The notes: generated by a model from the letters alone, not told the origin. Positions 37,037 to 57,878 are shown, counted from the first letter of the stretch. The stretch is 64,000 nucleotides of DNA from Rostratula benghalensis (GCA_013399305.1 VXAI01000139.1:730896-794895), one strand, 5' to 3'. Numbers and translations are program-made.

Positions 37037-40000
37037 CTGGAAGAAGGTTAGAAAAAGTAAGTTATTTAATGTACAATAAACAGAGAGAACTGAACCACAA
37101 GGGATTTAACAGGAAGAGATGAGAGTTAACAGCAGGATTAAGTCATGAATGCACACTGTTACAGCAAGGATGGTGCATCTTTACTAAATGCCAGAAAGGA
37201 CTTACAAAAACCCCCATATTGAGCTACATTTCGACCTACATCTAAGTGCTACCCAACAGTGTAAAAGCAAGTTTAATGGCATTAAAGCTTTATCAAAACC
37301 TCCATTCCTCCAGTTCATGTAACTGCGGACAGAAAGGCTCCTCCCTCTCCCCCCTTGTCATGTACTGCAAGGTCCAAGATCACTGAAACCAACTCCCTTC
37401 TACGAGTACGTGAAGAAATGACCAATTATGAAAAAGCAAAAAAAATTAATGACCTCTAAGGATATCCATTTCTCTATTAAATTGCACAGACCAGATTCTG
37501 CTGATGTGGTGACTCCAGACTTAAACTGAGCCTGTGCAAGCATACGGGAGAAGGTCAGAACTGGGACCAGTCACTTGGGAGTACGATGCTCTACCCTGGT
37601 TGAAAATGAAGCTCCACATCTTAAGTATTTAGCTAACACATAAATGTGCTGGATGTTAGATACTCCATCCTCCCCCAGAAGCAATCTAGCACATAATGGT
37701 CAAGTTGATGGCCTGTGGGATGAGCCTATCCAGTCCACCATTGTTTCCTGTGAAGGCTCACGCTGGGCTCAGAGGAGCAGAAGTGCTGTTACTGAGAGCA
37801 CATGAAGCCCTGCAGCCGCTGCACACATGCAGGTTCTCAGTCCTGCTGGCTGCCTCCTTGCTCACAACCAAACACAGAATCACTGCCACACAGCTGAAGT
37901 TTCCCACAGGGCTGACAAGGTGGAACCAGCATGAGACAGAAAAAGGTTTGCCCTGAAATCCAAATGCCATGTAGGAGGGTTGTTCCTTACCTTCATCAGG
38001 ACAGGGCCTCTTGTACAGCACGTCCACCGGAATCTGGAAACTGATGCACAGCATCTCCTTGTTTGGTGCAACGTTTCTAACCAGGTAAGTAGAACAGCGT
38101 CCATCCAAGGAGGTTCCCAGTGAAGCTTCAGCTCGTTCTTGAATGTCTTTGGCAGGGTCATCATGTTTGGAGAAACTGTAGCAGTGCACTGTGGGAAGGT
38201 CAGCAGTGCTGCATGGCTCTCCGACCAGGAGATGCCTGAAAACATCTAGAAATTCAATAGCCAAAGCTGGCAAATTCATGACTACGTGAAAAGAGATTCT
38301 CTGATCTTCTTTCAGAACTGAGAGTTCTCTACTTAGTTCTTCTCTTACTGGCCCCAGGAGGAAGTCCCTGCCATCCATGTTGAATGCTTTTATTTTGTTG
38401 TCTACTTTGTTTAGCTTGCAGTTGTGCAGGAGCCAGCGGTAGGATTCAGGATTGAGATCATTGGCAAATACACGGCACTTTTTCTTTGCTGCTGGAATAG
38501 CAAAAGGTCCAATCCCAGCAAAGACATCGAAAAGGACATCACCGGGCTTTAAAAGCTCAATGATGCGGCTGTGTTCTGTGGAAAGACGTGGATTCCAGTA
38601 GACCTTGGAGAAGTCCAATTCGTATGTAATATTATTTTCTTTGACCTGAAAGTCAAAACATTTGCTTAAGCCTCTGTGTTAAAATTCCAGGCAGGTTTAA
38701 GCATTATCAGTAATTAAGACTGCTAAAAACCGAGGTCCGTTATCAAAAAGTAATGCATTCACTGCCAGTTGTCCCGTTAGTGGTACACGTGTCTCATATA
38801 AACAGATCTACTCATTAGAAATAGCCATAAGGAATGTTCCAATTGTCAATCCAGATGGCTGGCTTATGCATGTCTCAATCATCAGGTGGAAATAAAGCAG
38901 CAACTTATAATGACCCTAAAAAAAAACAAAAAGGCTGAGGCTCTTCAAAGGCTGAGGCTCTTCAAGAGCTTTGTGGCTAGCTGACAACTCCTTTATTGAA
39001 AGCAGACCTTGGGAAGATGCCTCAAACCCTCCTTAGCAGAGTCCACGTAGTAAATAAGCATTTGAGAATGATGCAACACACGAATGACAACAGTCGGCCA
39101 AACTCAAAGCCACCGGGAGCCACTTCTGCGGTTTGAAAAAATCCTGTGTTTTATCTCTCAAGGTGACAGAGTCTGGAAATGGATCCAAACCCAAACTTTG
39201 GGATGACCACTACCTTAAGAACAGACCTAAAAAGAAGCAGTATTCATTCAGATGAGAGCGGGATACAATGTATGTTGAATTGTGTGACTGTGAAGTAAAG
39301 CAACTTCAGATCCAGAGCACTGCCTCATTTGTTTTGCCAGCAGGAACCCTCCTGGAGTGTATCTGCACTCCCCTGCGTGCAGCTCAGCAGCATGTTAGAT
39401 ACATGCTTAATGAGCTCTTACCAGCTGCATAATACTTGATTATTGCTTCAGCCTTGATGATTCCAATGCCTTCCCTGTGCACGTACAGGATATTCCACCA
39501 AGCTATTCAACTTTTTCATTTGGTAATTTAACGTTTTCTCTTCTAAAAGTCTAAAACAGTTAGGAAAAATATTTTTTTTGGTCAAACCGGTGGCCAAGTT
39601 TCCAGCTAAAGACAAGAAACCCTGTGTGAAGAATACTTGGCAGTCACATAGAGCTTTACACCTGAAAAATGTCAAAACAGGAGCGGTGAGGTTTGTCTTG
39701 CTGCTGACAGAAAGGGAAAAGGCATAGGCAAAATCTTGCCTCAGTTGCAAAGCCAGTGAGATTTAAGAACAGTTTCACATTCAGTACCAGCTTCATTCAG
39801 TACAAGGCCTCGAGAAATTAAAAAACAGCACTTCTTAGATCAAATCCACTGAGTAATTTGGCTTCAGAGTGAGACCCTTGCTACAAGTTTGTCATTGGTA
39901 TTTCTGTAAGAAAAGTTTACTTCAGCTGCTTTTACATATCATTAAAATCTAGGCCATAAACCTGAAAGACTAAGTTATCTTCATGTTCTGGGTGGTTTTG

Positions 40001-43000
40001 CATGTGGACCAGGACAAATGGACGTAGAATATGCACAGGAATGGTCTTAATACCATCTCTTATTACATCTTTCCAGTAGATGTAATTTAATTTTAACAAA
40101 TTAAAAATAACAGAAGAAAACCTGTACCTTGGTTACCAGGTTGCTCTCTCCAGCGAGCACTTCCATTTGAAAATTCCTGTATGTGCTGTCAATAATACTG
40201 GTTTTATTCACTACACAGGTGATTCCTGGATTCTTGTCAATTATAACCTGGCCTGAAAGAGAGGGCAAAAGATATTCATAAAATCATAGAACGGTTAGAG
40301 TTGGAAGACACCTTAAAGATCATCAAGTTCCAACACCCCTGTCATGGGCAGGGACACCTCCTACTAGACCAGCTTCCTCAAAGCCCCATCCAGCCTGGCC
40401 TTAAATGCTTCCAGGAATGGGGCATTCACAACTTCTCTGGGAAACCTGTTTCAGTGTCTCACCACCCTCACAGGAAAGAATTTCTTCCTAGTATCTAACC
40501 TAAATCTCCCTTCTTCCAATTTAAAGCCATTACCCCTTGTCCTGCCACTACACTTCCTGAAAAAGAGTCAGCTCTGCTGTAGGCTCTCTTCAGATACTGG
40601 AAGGCTGCTGTAAGGCCTCCCTGGTCTCTTCTTCAGACTGAACAAGCCCGGTTCCCTCAGCCTTCACAGGAGCTTCATGGGAGAGGTGCTGCAGCCCTTT
40701 GATCATCTTTGTGGTCCTCCACTGGACCTGTTCCAACATGTCCATGTCTTTTTTATGTTGAGGACTCCAGGTGGGGTCTCACCAGAGCAGAGCAGAGGGG
40801 TATAATCACTTCCTGCAACCTGCTGGCCACGCTTCTTTTGATGCAGCCCAGGATGGGGTTGGCTTTCTGGGCTGCCAGTGTGCACTGCCGGCTCATGTTG
40901 AGCTTCTCATCCACCATCCCTCCCAAGTCCTTCTCCTCAGGGCTGCTCTCCAGCCATTCCCCGTCCCACCTGCATTTGTGCTAGGGGTTGCCACATCCCG
41001 AGTTCAGGACCCTGCACTTGGCCTGGTTGAACTTCATGAAGTTCGCATGGGTCCACCTCTCAAGCCTGTTCAGGTCCCTCTGGATGGCATCCCTTCCCTC
41101 CAACATATTGACTGCACCACCAAGCTTGGGGTCATCAGCAAGCTTACTGCAGGTACACTCCATCCCACTGTCCATGTCTCTGACAAAGATGTTACATAGC
41201 ACTGGTCCCAGTAACGACCACTCATTACCAGCCGCCACTTAGACATTGAGCCGTTGACCACAACCCTTTGAGTGTGGCCATCCAGGCAGTTCCTTATCCA
41301 CCAAATCTAAGACTTTCCAGTTTTGAGACCAGGATGCCATGTGGGACAGTATCAAATGCTTTGCTTAAGTCCAAGTAGATGATGTCTGTTGCTCTGCCCT
41401 TGTCCACCAAGTCTGTGGCAGTATTGTAAAAGGCCACCACATTTGCCAGGCACGATTTGCCCTTTATGAAACCATGTTGGCTGTCTCAAATCACTTCCTT
41501 GTTTTCTATGTGCCCCAGCAGAGGTTCCAGGAGGATCTGCTCCATGATCTTTCTAGGCACAGAGGTGAGACTGACCGGCCTATAGTTCCCTGGGTCTTTT
41601 TTTTCCCCCTTTTTTGAATACTGGGGTTCTGTTCCCCTTTTTCCAGTCAGTGAGAACTTTGCCAGATTGCCATGATTTCTCAAATATGATGGAAAGTGGC
41701 TTAGCAACTTCATCCTCCAGGTTCCTCAGGACCTGTGGATGGATTTCGTCAGGTCCCACGGACTTAGGCACCTTCAGGTTCCCTAGGTGGTCCGGTTAAG
41801 GGAGTACAACTTCTTAATATTCTACAAGATATACAAACACTGCTGTTTACAGTTAAATTAACAAAAGTAAGCATGTACTAGAACAACCTTCCTCTAATGA
41901 TTCAGGGTTGCAGATGTGACATCTCTCAGCCAAGTGAGGCCACAATTATCGTAAAAGGAGAGAGCCGTCTCTTCTGTGCACAGCTATAGCATCAGCACAA
42001 GGCTATTTAAAGTCAAAATAGAAACCAAAGTGCTCAGAAGTTTTCTTTGTACGAGTAATCATTTACCAGTAGAGTAGTTGTTAGAGTACCTTTTTAACAA
42101 TATACAAAATATATGAATTACTGCTTTGAGGAGAGTGGTTTTACGTACCAATCAAGTATCTGTATGGTAGCTGATGGTCTCTAAGATTCAAATGAGCGAT
42201 GTGACCAACGCGGCTAAATCCAGAAGTGACTTCTTGTCCTTCAGGAAGGACTGCTCGTAGGATCTCCTCTGACTTGAAATTCTCATAAGTCAGCTCCAAG
42301 TTATACTTGGACACCTCAGGACAAACATTAAGCTGCTTTAATACCTCATGTTCTGATTCTCCCAATGAGAATTCTCGTATTTTATGAGGATCCAGAATAA
42401 CGAGTCTACTGTCCTCACCCTTTGGATCCTCAACCACACGCTTTAAACCAGGACGTTGTAGCACTGTGTGTTTCAGAGCCTTTACCAATGTATTTACCGT
42501 TTCTTTCTTGACTTTAAGAACTGGAACAACAATTGTCCTCTTAAAAGCTTCCCTGTTGAGTATTGTCATCCCACGCACTTCAGGATGTGGTGAATACAGT
42601 TCTAGATCAGCTTTATCCTCCGCAGTTTCAGGCATTGTAGAAAACCTATCTTTTTTAACTACTACAAAGCGTCCAGGGATTCTGCCAGAATATTGTGCCA
42701 ATAGCTTCCAAACCTCTGGAAATGATGTATTTGATGCAGCTGTCCTAAAATGATTAGTTTTCAGTAGTCTGGCAGAGTATCCAAATCTCCATAAAGTCCT
42801 AGAAGAGAAATTATTCATTTTATAGACATTATGTAATCATTCCATTAAAAAGGCTGTAAATCACACGGATTTGCTGTTCTTGTAAACTAAAATTTCCATC
42901 TGAAACAATCCACAATAGCTTAGTAAAGCTCTTTACTATGACTTATATACTACAAATTTCTGTTAATTTGCACATGTATTTTTAGATTTAAACATTAACT

Positions 43001-44525
43001 AATTTTAGGCACTGAAATAATCCTCCCCTTGCCAAAATACAATGACCTGTCTTTGTTCTAATAAATGCAATATTAATCCCAGTAAGCCAAATGGAAAAAA
43101 TTCTGTCTTGATCCTACTGTTGGATCCCTTCTGTCTCTGATAAAATTAATTACCAAGCAGTGGTTGCTAGCAAACAGTTATTAGCAGCAGTGGCCATAAT
43201 CACTCTTCAGCAATTTCTGCCTCCTATACCTCAGTGGTAAGGAATTACACATTCTATAGTGTCTTTGCTCCATGAACTGCATGCCAGAAAGACAACACAT
43301 TAAATTCAGAGTTCCCCTAAAGGTGTAAGGAAACATTAGTAATGTCTGTTCAAGCAACTGAACCCCTCTCCACAGTTCATGTGCAGGATGGAAATTTGAA
43401 AAGTAGCTTGATGCTTCTCTAAGTGGTTTCCTTCACTAGAGCCAGTCCAAAGGGGCCCAAATTTTCTGATTCTGCATCAGCTCCTTGAAGGCAGAAACCA
43501 ATGATTTAGAGAATGAGTTAGGCTGACATTTCTCTTGACTTCTTGGAAAGTTGAACATTGGGGGTTGACAGGAGAGATGCAAACTAGCTCTTGCCTGCCT
43601 CAGAAATCTACACTCTGACTAGAGACCACTGCCCTCCTTCAGCATAACAAGCCACGCTATCTCTTCTTCCAAAAAGGAGCTGCACTTTACCCTTTTCAGA
43701 GCTGGTCCAGCTCCCATCCTCCCTCCCTGACAGACCCTAGCTTCTTGGTGTGGCTTCCTATATCTCCAAGCCAGCTCATTACCCTCGGCCTGAGTTTTCA
43801 CAAAGCACACTTCCTTTCCCCATTGACTCAAAAATAAACATTACGTTCTTCACATCTGTCACAGAGGAGAAAGACTTCATCCAGAGGCCAGAGCATTCCA
43901 GTGTTTTTCTCTAGCCTTCTCCTTCTGGAGAACCCTTCTTCCAAGCTGGAGACTGCTGGCCTAGCTTGCCCAGGGTTCTCAGTATGAGTTAAGCCCGCAA
44001 GATAAAAGCCCCCATGCTGGGTCTGATTTGGAAGTCACCTGTCGCCAGAGGACTAACATCTTCCCAACATTCTCTCTGGCACGACCAGCCTGTCCCCCAT
44101 AACTGAGGTTCCACCAAGATCCCCGTCTGCCCCATTCTTTCCTCAGCCTAACTTGAGGTGAAACGGGGGCTGGGGGTGCTGCTGGAGGGCTGCTACTCGC
44201 TCTGCCCAGACCCAGCTCCGCACCGGGCACCACAAACAGAGACACTTGCACGGGTCGCAGAGGCGCCGGCCAGGCCTCAGACTGGGAAGAGAAACGCTCC
44301 TCAGGGTGAGGGCCTCTCCCCTGCCCGAAGGGAGCGCTGCTGGCAGCCGCCGCCCCCTCAGGCCCACCACCGCCTGGGCCTCCCGCCGCTGGCCGGGAGG
44401 GTACGGGTACAGGCCCAGGCCTAGGCCCGGCCGGGGGCGGTGGGGCTGGAACCCGCAGGTCGCCGCCATGGCCGCGCCGTCGCCATAGCTACCGCTCCCA
44501 CAGCTCCCCCTCATCCTCACCTCAT
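36972..44525 (-). CDS. TRMT5: TRMT5, tRNA (guanine-37-N1) methyltransferase, five exons (gene-level entry)
   Basis: The coding exons are 44525-44521, 42798-42149, 40252-40128, 38645-37991 and 37036-36972. Together they give 1500 bases (499 residues plus stop), with all splice sites GT-AG and all phases consistent. Human TRMT5 is 509 residues and matches throughout. The enzyme uses S-adenosylmethionine to methylate N1 of G37 next to the anticodon, preventing +1 frameshifts. It acts in mitochondria and in the cytosol/nucleus. The AdoMet site DVFAGIGPF is at about residues 300-308, the acidic loop NDLNP at 322-326, and the catalytic-region NLP motif at about 384-386. The gene is convergent with MNAT1 and head to head with SLC38A6. 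No stop or frameshift is seen, so it looks functional. Confidence 0.96.
37037..37990 (-). other. TRMT5: TRMT5 intron 4
   Basis: 954 bases with a GTAAGG donor and a CTTCTTCCAG acceptor. Nothing else recognised. Open frames reported across it extend from exon 4. Confidence 0.85.
37991..38645 (-). CDS. TRMT5: TRMT5 exon 4 (catalytic core)
   Basis: 655 bases between the acceptor TGACTTTCAG and the donor GTAAGG. It encodes residues 261-478: [20 protein letters not shown] at the start, then [20 protein letters not shown] (AdoMet motif I) and [25 protein letters not shown] and the strongly conserved [16 protein letters not shown] follow. This is the Rossmann-type methyltransferase domain. The open frame continues past the donor to 37758, but that extension is intron. 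Confidence 0.96.
38646..40127 (-). other. TRMT5: TRMT5 intron 3
   Basis: About 1.5 kb, donor GTACAG and acceptor CTTTCAG. It contains a near-tandem 'ggctgaggctcttcaa' duplication at 38932-38965. The minus open frame 39448-39750 has no recognised similarity. Confidence 0.85.
40128..40252 (-). CDS. TRMT5: TRMT5 exon 3
   Basis: 125 bases between acceptor TCTCTTTCAG and donor GTACAGG. It completes a Gly codon and encodes [16 protein letters not shown], then [20 protein letters not shown], then NLVTK. It matches human [16 protein letters not shown]...[12 protein letters not shown] closely. It is not apparent as a long open frame and was found by splicing logic. It encodes part of the domain that positions the tRNA. 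Confidence 0.95.
40253..42148 (-). other. TRMT5: TRMT5 intron 2
   Basis: About 1.9 kb, most of it a CR1 insertion at 40277-41805. The 3' end of the CR1 lies only about 25 bases from the exon 3 acceptor, so the insertion is unusually close to a splice site. Confidence 0.9.
40277..41805 (-). mobile_element. CR1 LINE in TRMT5 intron 2, with part of the RT reading frame
   Basis: Plus-strand sequence at 40280 ('atcatagaacggttagagtt') is the reverse complement of a CR1 3' end, so the element is on minus, in the same sense as TRMT5. Upstream it keeps reverse-transcriptase pieces: [20 protein letters not shown] (41486-41713) and, in another frame, [20 protein letters not shown] (41580-41771), with [13 protein letters not shown] near 41190. 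The frame shifts between pieces show that it is inactive. It is about 1.53 kb and 5'-truncated, without the first reading frame. Confidence 0.95.
42149..42798 (-). CDS. TRMT5: TRMT5 exon 2
   Basis: 650 bases from the acceptor TTTCTCTTCTAG to the donor G|GTACGT. It encodes residues 2-218, from [14 protein letters not shown] through [20 protein letters not shown] to [20 protein letters not shown] and [21 protein letters not shown]. The ATG at 42818 is in the intron, so the real start is in exon 1. The N-terminus is basic and low in acidic residues, in keeping with the known mitochondrial targeting of TRMT5. The conserved [10 protein letters not shown] block precedes the catalytic domain. Confidence 0.95.
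42799..44520 (-). other. TRMT5: TRMT5 intron 1
   Basis: 1.7 kb with a strong donor GTGAGG at 44515-44520. The part from about 44140 upward is CpG-rich and belongs to the promoter island. Open frames in the island are compositional. Confidence 0.85.
44521..44525 (-). CDS. TRMT5: TRMT5 exon 1 coding part (start codon ATG-AG)
   Basis: On minus, CTCGGCATGAG is followed by the donor GTGAGG. ATG plus AG joins G of exon 2 to give Met-Arg-Thr-Leu-Trp-Arg, which aligns with the human start Met-Val-Leu-Trp. Only five coding bases are in this exon. It sits in the CpG-rich promoter. Confidence 0.85.
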
Positions 44526-44557
44526 GCCGAGCCCCACCACGCGCGGCAGCACCTTCT

Positions 44558-44593
44558 CACGTCATCACCACCGTCACGTCACGTCACGTCACG
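44558..44593. promoter_or_regulatory. Tandem CACGTCA (TGACGTG) motif array
   Basis: CACGTCA occurs at 44558-44564 and three more times overlapping every 5 bases at 44575, 44580 and 44585, inside GTCAC repeats at 44573-44592. TGACGTG(A) is the core recognised by the CREB/ATF, XBP1 and ATF6 class of bZIP factors. The array is about 33-68 bases upstream of the TRMT5 ATG. Function is inferred from the motif only. Confidence 0.6.
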
Positions 44594-44690
44594 CCGCGCG
44601 CGCCACGGCGCTCCCAGTGCCCGCGCCCAGGGCTTGGGCGGGGCCGGAGCGGCGGCCCCGCCCCCCCCTTCCTCCCCCCCCAAAACAAAA

Positions 44691-44999
44691 AAAATAAATT
44701 AATAAGCACTCTGTTTGGTTCGTCTGACCCTTATATAGTGGAGCCTGAAAACATTAATTTGTATACTGAAGCCAGCAACAGGAAGATATTTGACCCAATT
44801 TTCCACTTACAGCGAACAAAATACATTATTTATTATAATGTGTCTGTCATTATTGTTACACACACCTTAAAGAATAAAAGGTAATTCCTGTTCTTTAATA
44901 AAGTCAAATTGCCATTGCTTCTAAGTCACTGCATTTCCAGTTACTGTAAGTGGATTTTTTTTCTCCAGAAACAATCTGTGTGCATTACTGTATAGAAAA
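44691..44999. other. AT-rich wedge between two CpG-rich blocks
   Basis: Composition changes abruptly after a C8-A4 stretch at about 44690, from a CpG island to AT-rich DNA with several AATAAA-like words. It ends at the single N at 45000, and GC-rich SLC38A6 exon 1 follows at once. It could be a real insertion in the promoter or a wrongly joined contig end. Confidence 0.6.
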
Positions 45000-45000
45000 N
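45000..45000. other. Single N, contig junction
   Basis: One N separates normal sequence on the left from G7-gridded sequence on the right. It most likely marks a scaffold join. Confidence 0.85.
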
Positions 45001-45021
45001 GGCGGGGGGGCGCGGGGTGCC

Positions 45022-54088
<9,067 letters not shown>

Positions 54089-55333
54089 GTAAGAAACTTC
54101 ATACACTTAATATTAACTGAGTGGAGTGTAACTTCTACAGTCTACATAGCTCCACAAATGCCAAATGCAAAAAGTAAATGAAAGTGTCCATAAGACAGTG
54201 CTTAAAAGGACAGAAAACTTGAAGAAGAGGTTTCTGTGGTCATGCTAAGAGGAAGCGTTACAGTTGTTGGGTAGATGGGGGGGAGTTAGAGGGAGTTAGA
54301 GTTTGTATGCCTGGTGCTGCATCACAGGATGTGGAGCACATGCAGTAGAGCTGGCACTGCTAATTGGAAGGGGCTGAGGAAGCATAATTTCCTCTCCATT
54401 GTTCTCTACATTTCCATCTGGTAGCTACGTTTTATCATATCATTCACGTGTTTTGGTTTATGCTGTTGGAACTTGCTTATGCATTTCAGTGATTTGTGTA
54501 ACAACTGAATGGTTACTTAGGCCATAGAGCTTCATATGTTCTTTATTAATGGTAGCTTTTTTCTCTTGTTAGTTCCATACCTTGTTTTGGGGGGTTGTTT
54601 AATTTGCTCATTTTCATTGTGAGAGCTGATAATCTATGTTGTCATATGCTGGGTTGTCCAGTTACTTTATTCATATTTTGTTTTCCTTGGTGCATGACAA
54701 AATAACACTAGCTGTCTTTGTATTAAAAAAAAAAAATGACCTAAGCATTTAAACTCTCACATATTTGAAAGTTGATAAGTAACAGTGCCCTTAGAAATTA
54801 CTTGTCTGAACATAGGCAGTTTAACAGAACAATTTTTGTTTGTGTGTGTCTGTAAATGTTTGGGATACTTTGAAGCTTTTTGTATAAGAAAAGATTCCAA
54901 TGATAAAAAAGTGTCTAATTGAAATGGCTATGAAAACTCAAGCATTAATTTCTGGCAGAAGTGTACACATTAATTCCAAGATTAAGGATTATTTCTTCAT
55001 ATAGGTTTAGAGGATGTTCTGTATCAGTGAAGAATTTCTTATTTTCCTTTCCTGTTTGAGTGGACCTTTAAATAAACAGTAGTAGAGAAAGAGGTATATA
55101 CATGGTAGAGGTTCTGGAGACTCTGGGATCGTGTACAAGACTCTGTGGTCCAAGGAAATATGACTCTCATTTCTTCCTCGTTGCATTTTGTAACATTCTC
55201 TGTCATTTCTGATGAAACTCTTGCCAGTAACTCTAGACCCCCAAACTATAGCATGCTGGATGTTATCAAACTACTTACTCGGTCTTCTGCAGTGGCCTTT
55301 TCTGCCGACAAGATGGGCCTGGTTTGCCAACCA

Positions 55334-55928
55334 GGGGGGGATTTAACTAGTTGAAAAGTAGTTTTTTGCAAGTTGGGGGGGGTCTTTCAAATATTTATGG
55401 TGAACCCATTTTGATGGGGGGGGGCAAAGCTCTTTTTTTTTTTTTTTTTCTGGTTCCAAGGGGGGGATCTTTCATGTGAGAGAATGGCAGTAGTTCATGC
55501 ATCCGGTATCAAAGATCACTTACCTTCAAGTGCATTGAAAAGAGGGGGGGGAGTCCTTCTCTGAGTCAGTCAGTGTTAGCACTGCCCAAGCATGACTGAG
55601 TTTGTGAGGCTGTGTGATCTGTGAAAACGTGGGATGCAGGTTGGGCCTCCTTGGCACCTTCTCCCACACGGGGGGGGTTTTGTGTTCTCATTGCAAGGAG
55701 CTGTCACAGCTGCAGTTTAGTAGTTAGGCTTCTATTTGGGAACAAGGCTTCCAGCTGCATTGTATTTCTCCTTAACAACTGCCTTTGGCAGAGTCCTGTG
55801 ATGCTGCAGTCCAAGTCAGCAGAGAGAACTGTGTGAGGGGGGGGCTTTGAAGAGGACTATACTGCAGGCTAACAGGCTGGGGGGGGAAAAAAAAAAAAAA
55901 AAGGGACGAAGACTTCTTTCCGGGGGGG
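55334..55928. repeat. G7 grid block 3, sparse (period 42, phase 20)
   Basis: Filled at 55334, 55376, 55418, 55460, 55544, 55670, 55838, 55880 and 55922. Unfilled at 55502, 55586, 55628, 55712, 55754 and 55796. All are multiples of 42 from the isolated run at 53444. Confidence 0.95.
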
Positions 55929-57318
55929 TGACTCTCAAAGAGATACATAGAAAGAAAAGAGTTTTTCTTGTCCTTCTGGTCCTTCTGCAGATTTTAAATG
56001 GGAGTGGTGAAACTCTGGAGCATAGTTTGTCCTGGATGGGAGTCATGCTGGAATTAATTGTGAAACTGAGGTTCTGCCCTTGATGCACTTTGGTAGGAGT
56101 TCCCATCTTTTTGTTTTTCTGTTTGAAGAAACCAGGAGCACTGTGCCTGTTGGGCAGAATTCCAGGCTCTGTCAACACCTTTAATTTCAAAGTAAGGCTA
56201 AAAATAAAATTGTTTTCTGTTACTTTCTCTATCATCAGACCTGGGTACATTGCATCATACAGTATCTTATTTCAAAAGTGATTAGAGAGCATGAGGTAAG
56301 GAGCGATGGTTTGATTAAAATAAGCAGCTTTAGTAGGTTTGTTTTCTTTCTCAGCATCTAATAGGAGCTTTTTTTAAAGTTTGGTCTGATCACTTCTAAA
56401 AATAATTTAAGTGTGGAAGTGATTAACATTTCATTTGTGGTGGAGAGAGCTTTTTAGTAATTGTTTTAATGTACTTGCATGTTCCAGTTTGTCATCTGTG
56501 CTTTTTAAAAAGAACGCTGAAAGTGCAAATTTGAATTTGACATCCTAATTGCATGTGCTCATGGATTTGTGTAGAGAGGGGAGCTGATTTTTCTCCTGGC
56601 AGGATACCCAAGGAAGGAAGTGGGGGTGGGGAATTTTTTTTTTCCCCCCTACAGCTATAGGGAAGCACTAATGGGCCAAGTTTGGAATTTAAAAGGTTAA
56701 TTTTTTTTTTTTTCAAGTACATTGTTTGGAATTTTAACATGTATCTCTAACAGAAGTGCTCGGGGGGGTTGTGGATTTTTAGTCATCTCTTGGAACATTG
56801 TGTGGGGGGGACCCAAGTGACACAAGTCAAATCCCAAAATTCATTGGGGGGGCGAGGATTAACTACAGATGCATGAGGGTAGTGCACGGGGGGGGCAATA
56901 TCCAATTGTAAATTAAAGTAATCTTAAATACTGTGACTTACAGACTGGGCACAAACTAAGCTTTGAGAATAGGGGGGGAGCTTTCCTCATATGAATATGT
57001 ATTTGTTCTTGCAGGGGGGGCGTTTATTAATAAAGTAAAACCAAAAGGTTGAATGGGGGGGGCAGTGCTATTAGTTTTTATATTGTTCTATTTGTCAGGG
57101 GGGGGGCCCAGTCCAGCAGCTTATTAGTCTAAATAACTAGGGGGGGGTGACATGTGAACTGCCTTGTTCTGGAAAGAGCTAGGGGGGGGGCCTGTAGGCT
57201 TGCGAAGTGCGCCCTAGCAAGGAGGGGGGGAAATGGCTTGCTTCCAGGCTGTTATTTTGTTCACCGGGGGGGCCTGAACCTTTCCTTTCACCCCTGATCT
57301 AAGTGCCGGGGGGGTACT

Positions 57319-57878
57319 GCACTTTTAGAAGACTCTGGTGTCTGAATTTGGGGGGGTACTTGCTTTACAGCTAGCTATGGTATGTGGATTTGGGGGGGTC
57401 AGTGTTTCTGAGCTCACCAGGACGAGTGAGACCGGGGGGGTCAACCCAGGCTGGCCAAGAGGATTATTTTACACCGGGGGGGTTGCATTCAATATAAATT
57501 AGAAAGCCCTCTGAGGAGGGGGGGCTCTCCTTTTATGGCTGCCATCCTGAGAACTTCTTGGGGGGGTGCTGGACCCCTGAGCTTCCTCCTGAAGCCAGAG
57601 TGGGGGGGGTGCCCCACATTTGATGGGAGTGCACAGCTTCCTGGGGGGGGAATTGGCTGAGTATAATCCATGTATATTTTATATGGGGGGGGATACTGGT
57701 TCTTTATTGCTATTAATGTTCATTATCGGGGGGGACTCTATTTAATGTGTTTATATTTCAACCCTCAGGGGGGGGGGATTTTTCCCTTATTCTACTTCAT
57801 GGGTAGGGAGGGGGGGGGGGGTGAGAAAATAGTTGTCTAAACAACCACAAATTGGGGGGGGTTCCTCAAACCATAGCA
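57319..57878 (+). mobile_element. ERV LTR, copy B, overwritten by the grid
   Basis: Collinear with copy A at 26579-27085. It continues through 'gtgagaaaatagttgtctaa' and 'aaaccatagca', which resembles, from memory, the end of a common avian LTR (remembered as TTAAACCA..CA). No internal genes are seen beside it. Aligned against copy A, ATTAACA, GCCCCGG, GCTGATA and others each correspond to seven G here. The 5' boundary is uncertain. Confidence 0.65.

Larger units (their letters stand above)
44140..44690. promoter_or_regulatory. TRMT5: CpG-rich bidirectional promoter, TRMT5 side
   Basis: Dense CpG and GC boxes (for example 'ggcccggccgggggcggtgg' near 44425) surround the TRMT5 start. TRMT5 and SLC38A6 start codons are 496 bases apart and divergent, the arrangement known in human. 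No TATA box is seen near the TRMT5 start. Confidence 0.8.

Noticed and set aside
42799..42818. ATG at 42818 as the TRMT5 start
   Set aside because: It lies in intron 1, before the acceptor TTTCTCTTCTAG. The exon 1 ATG-AG joined to exon 2 gives a better match to the human N-terminus.
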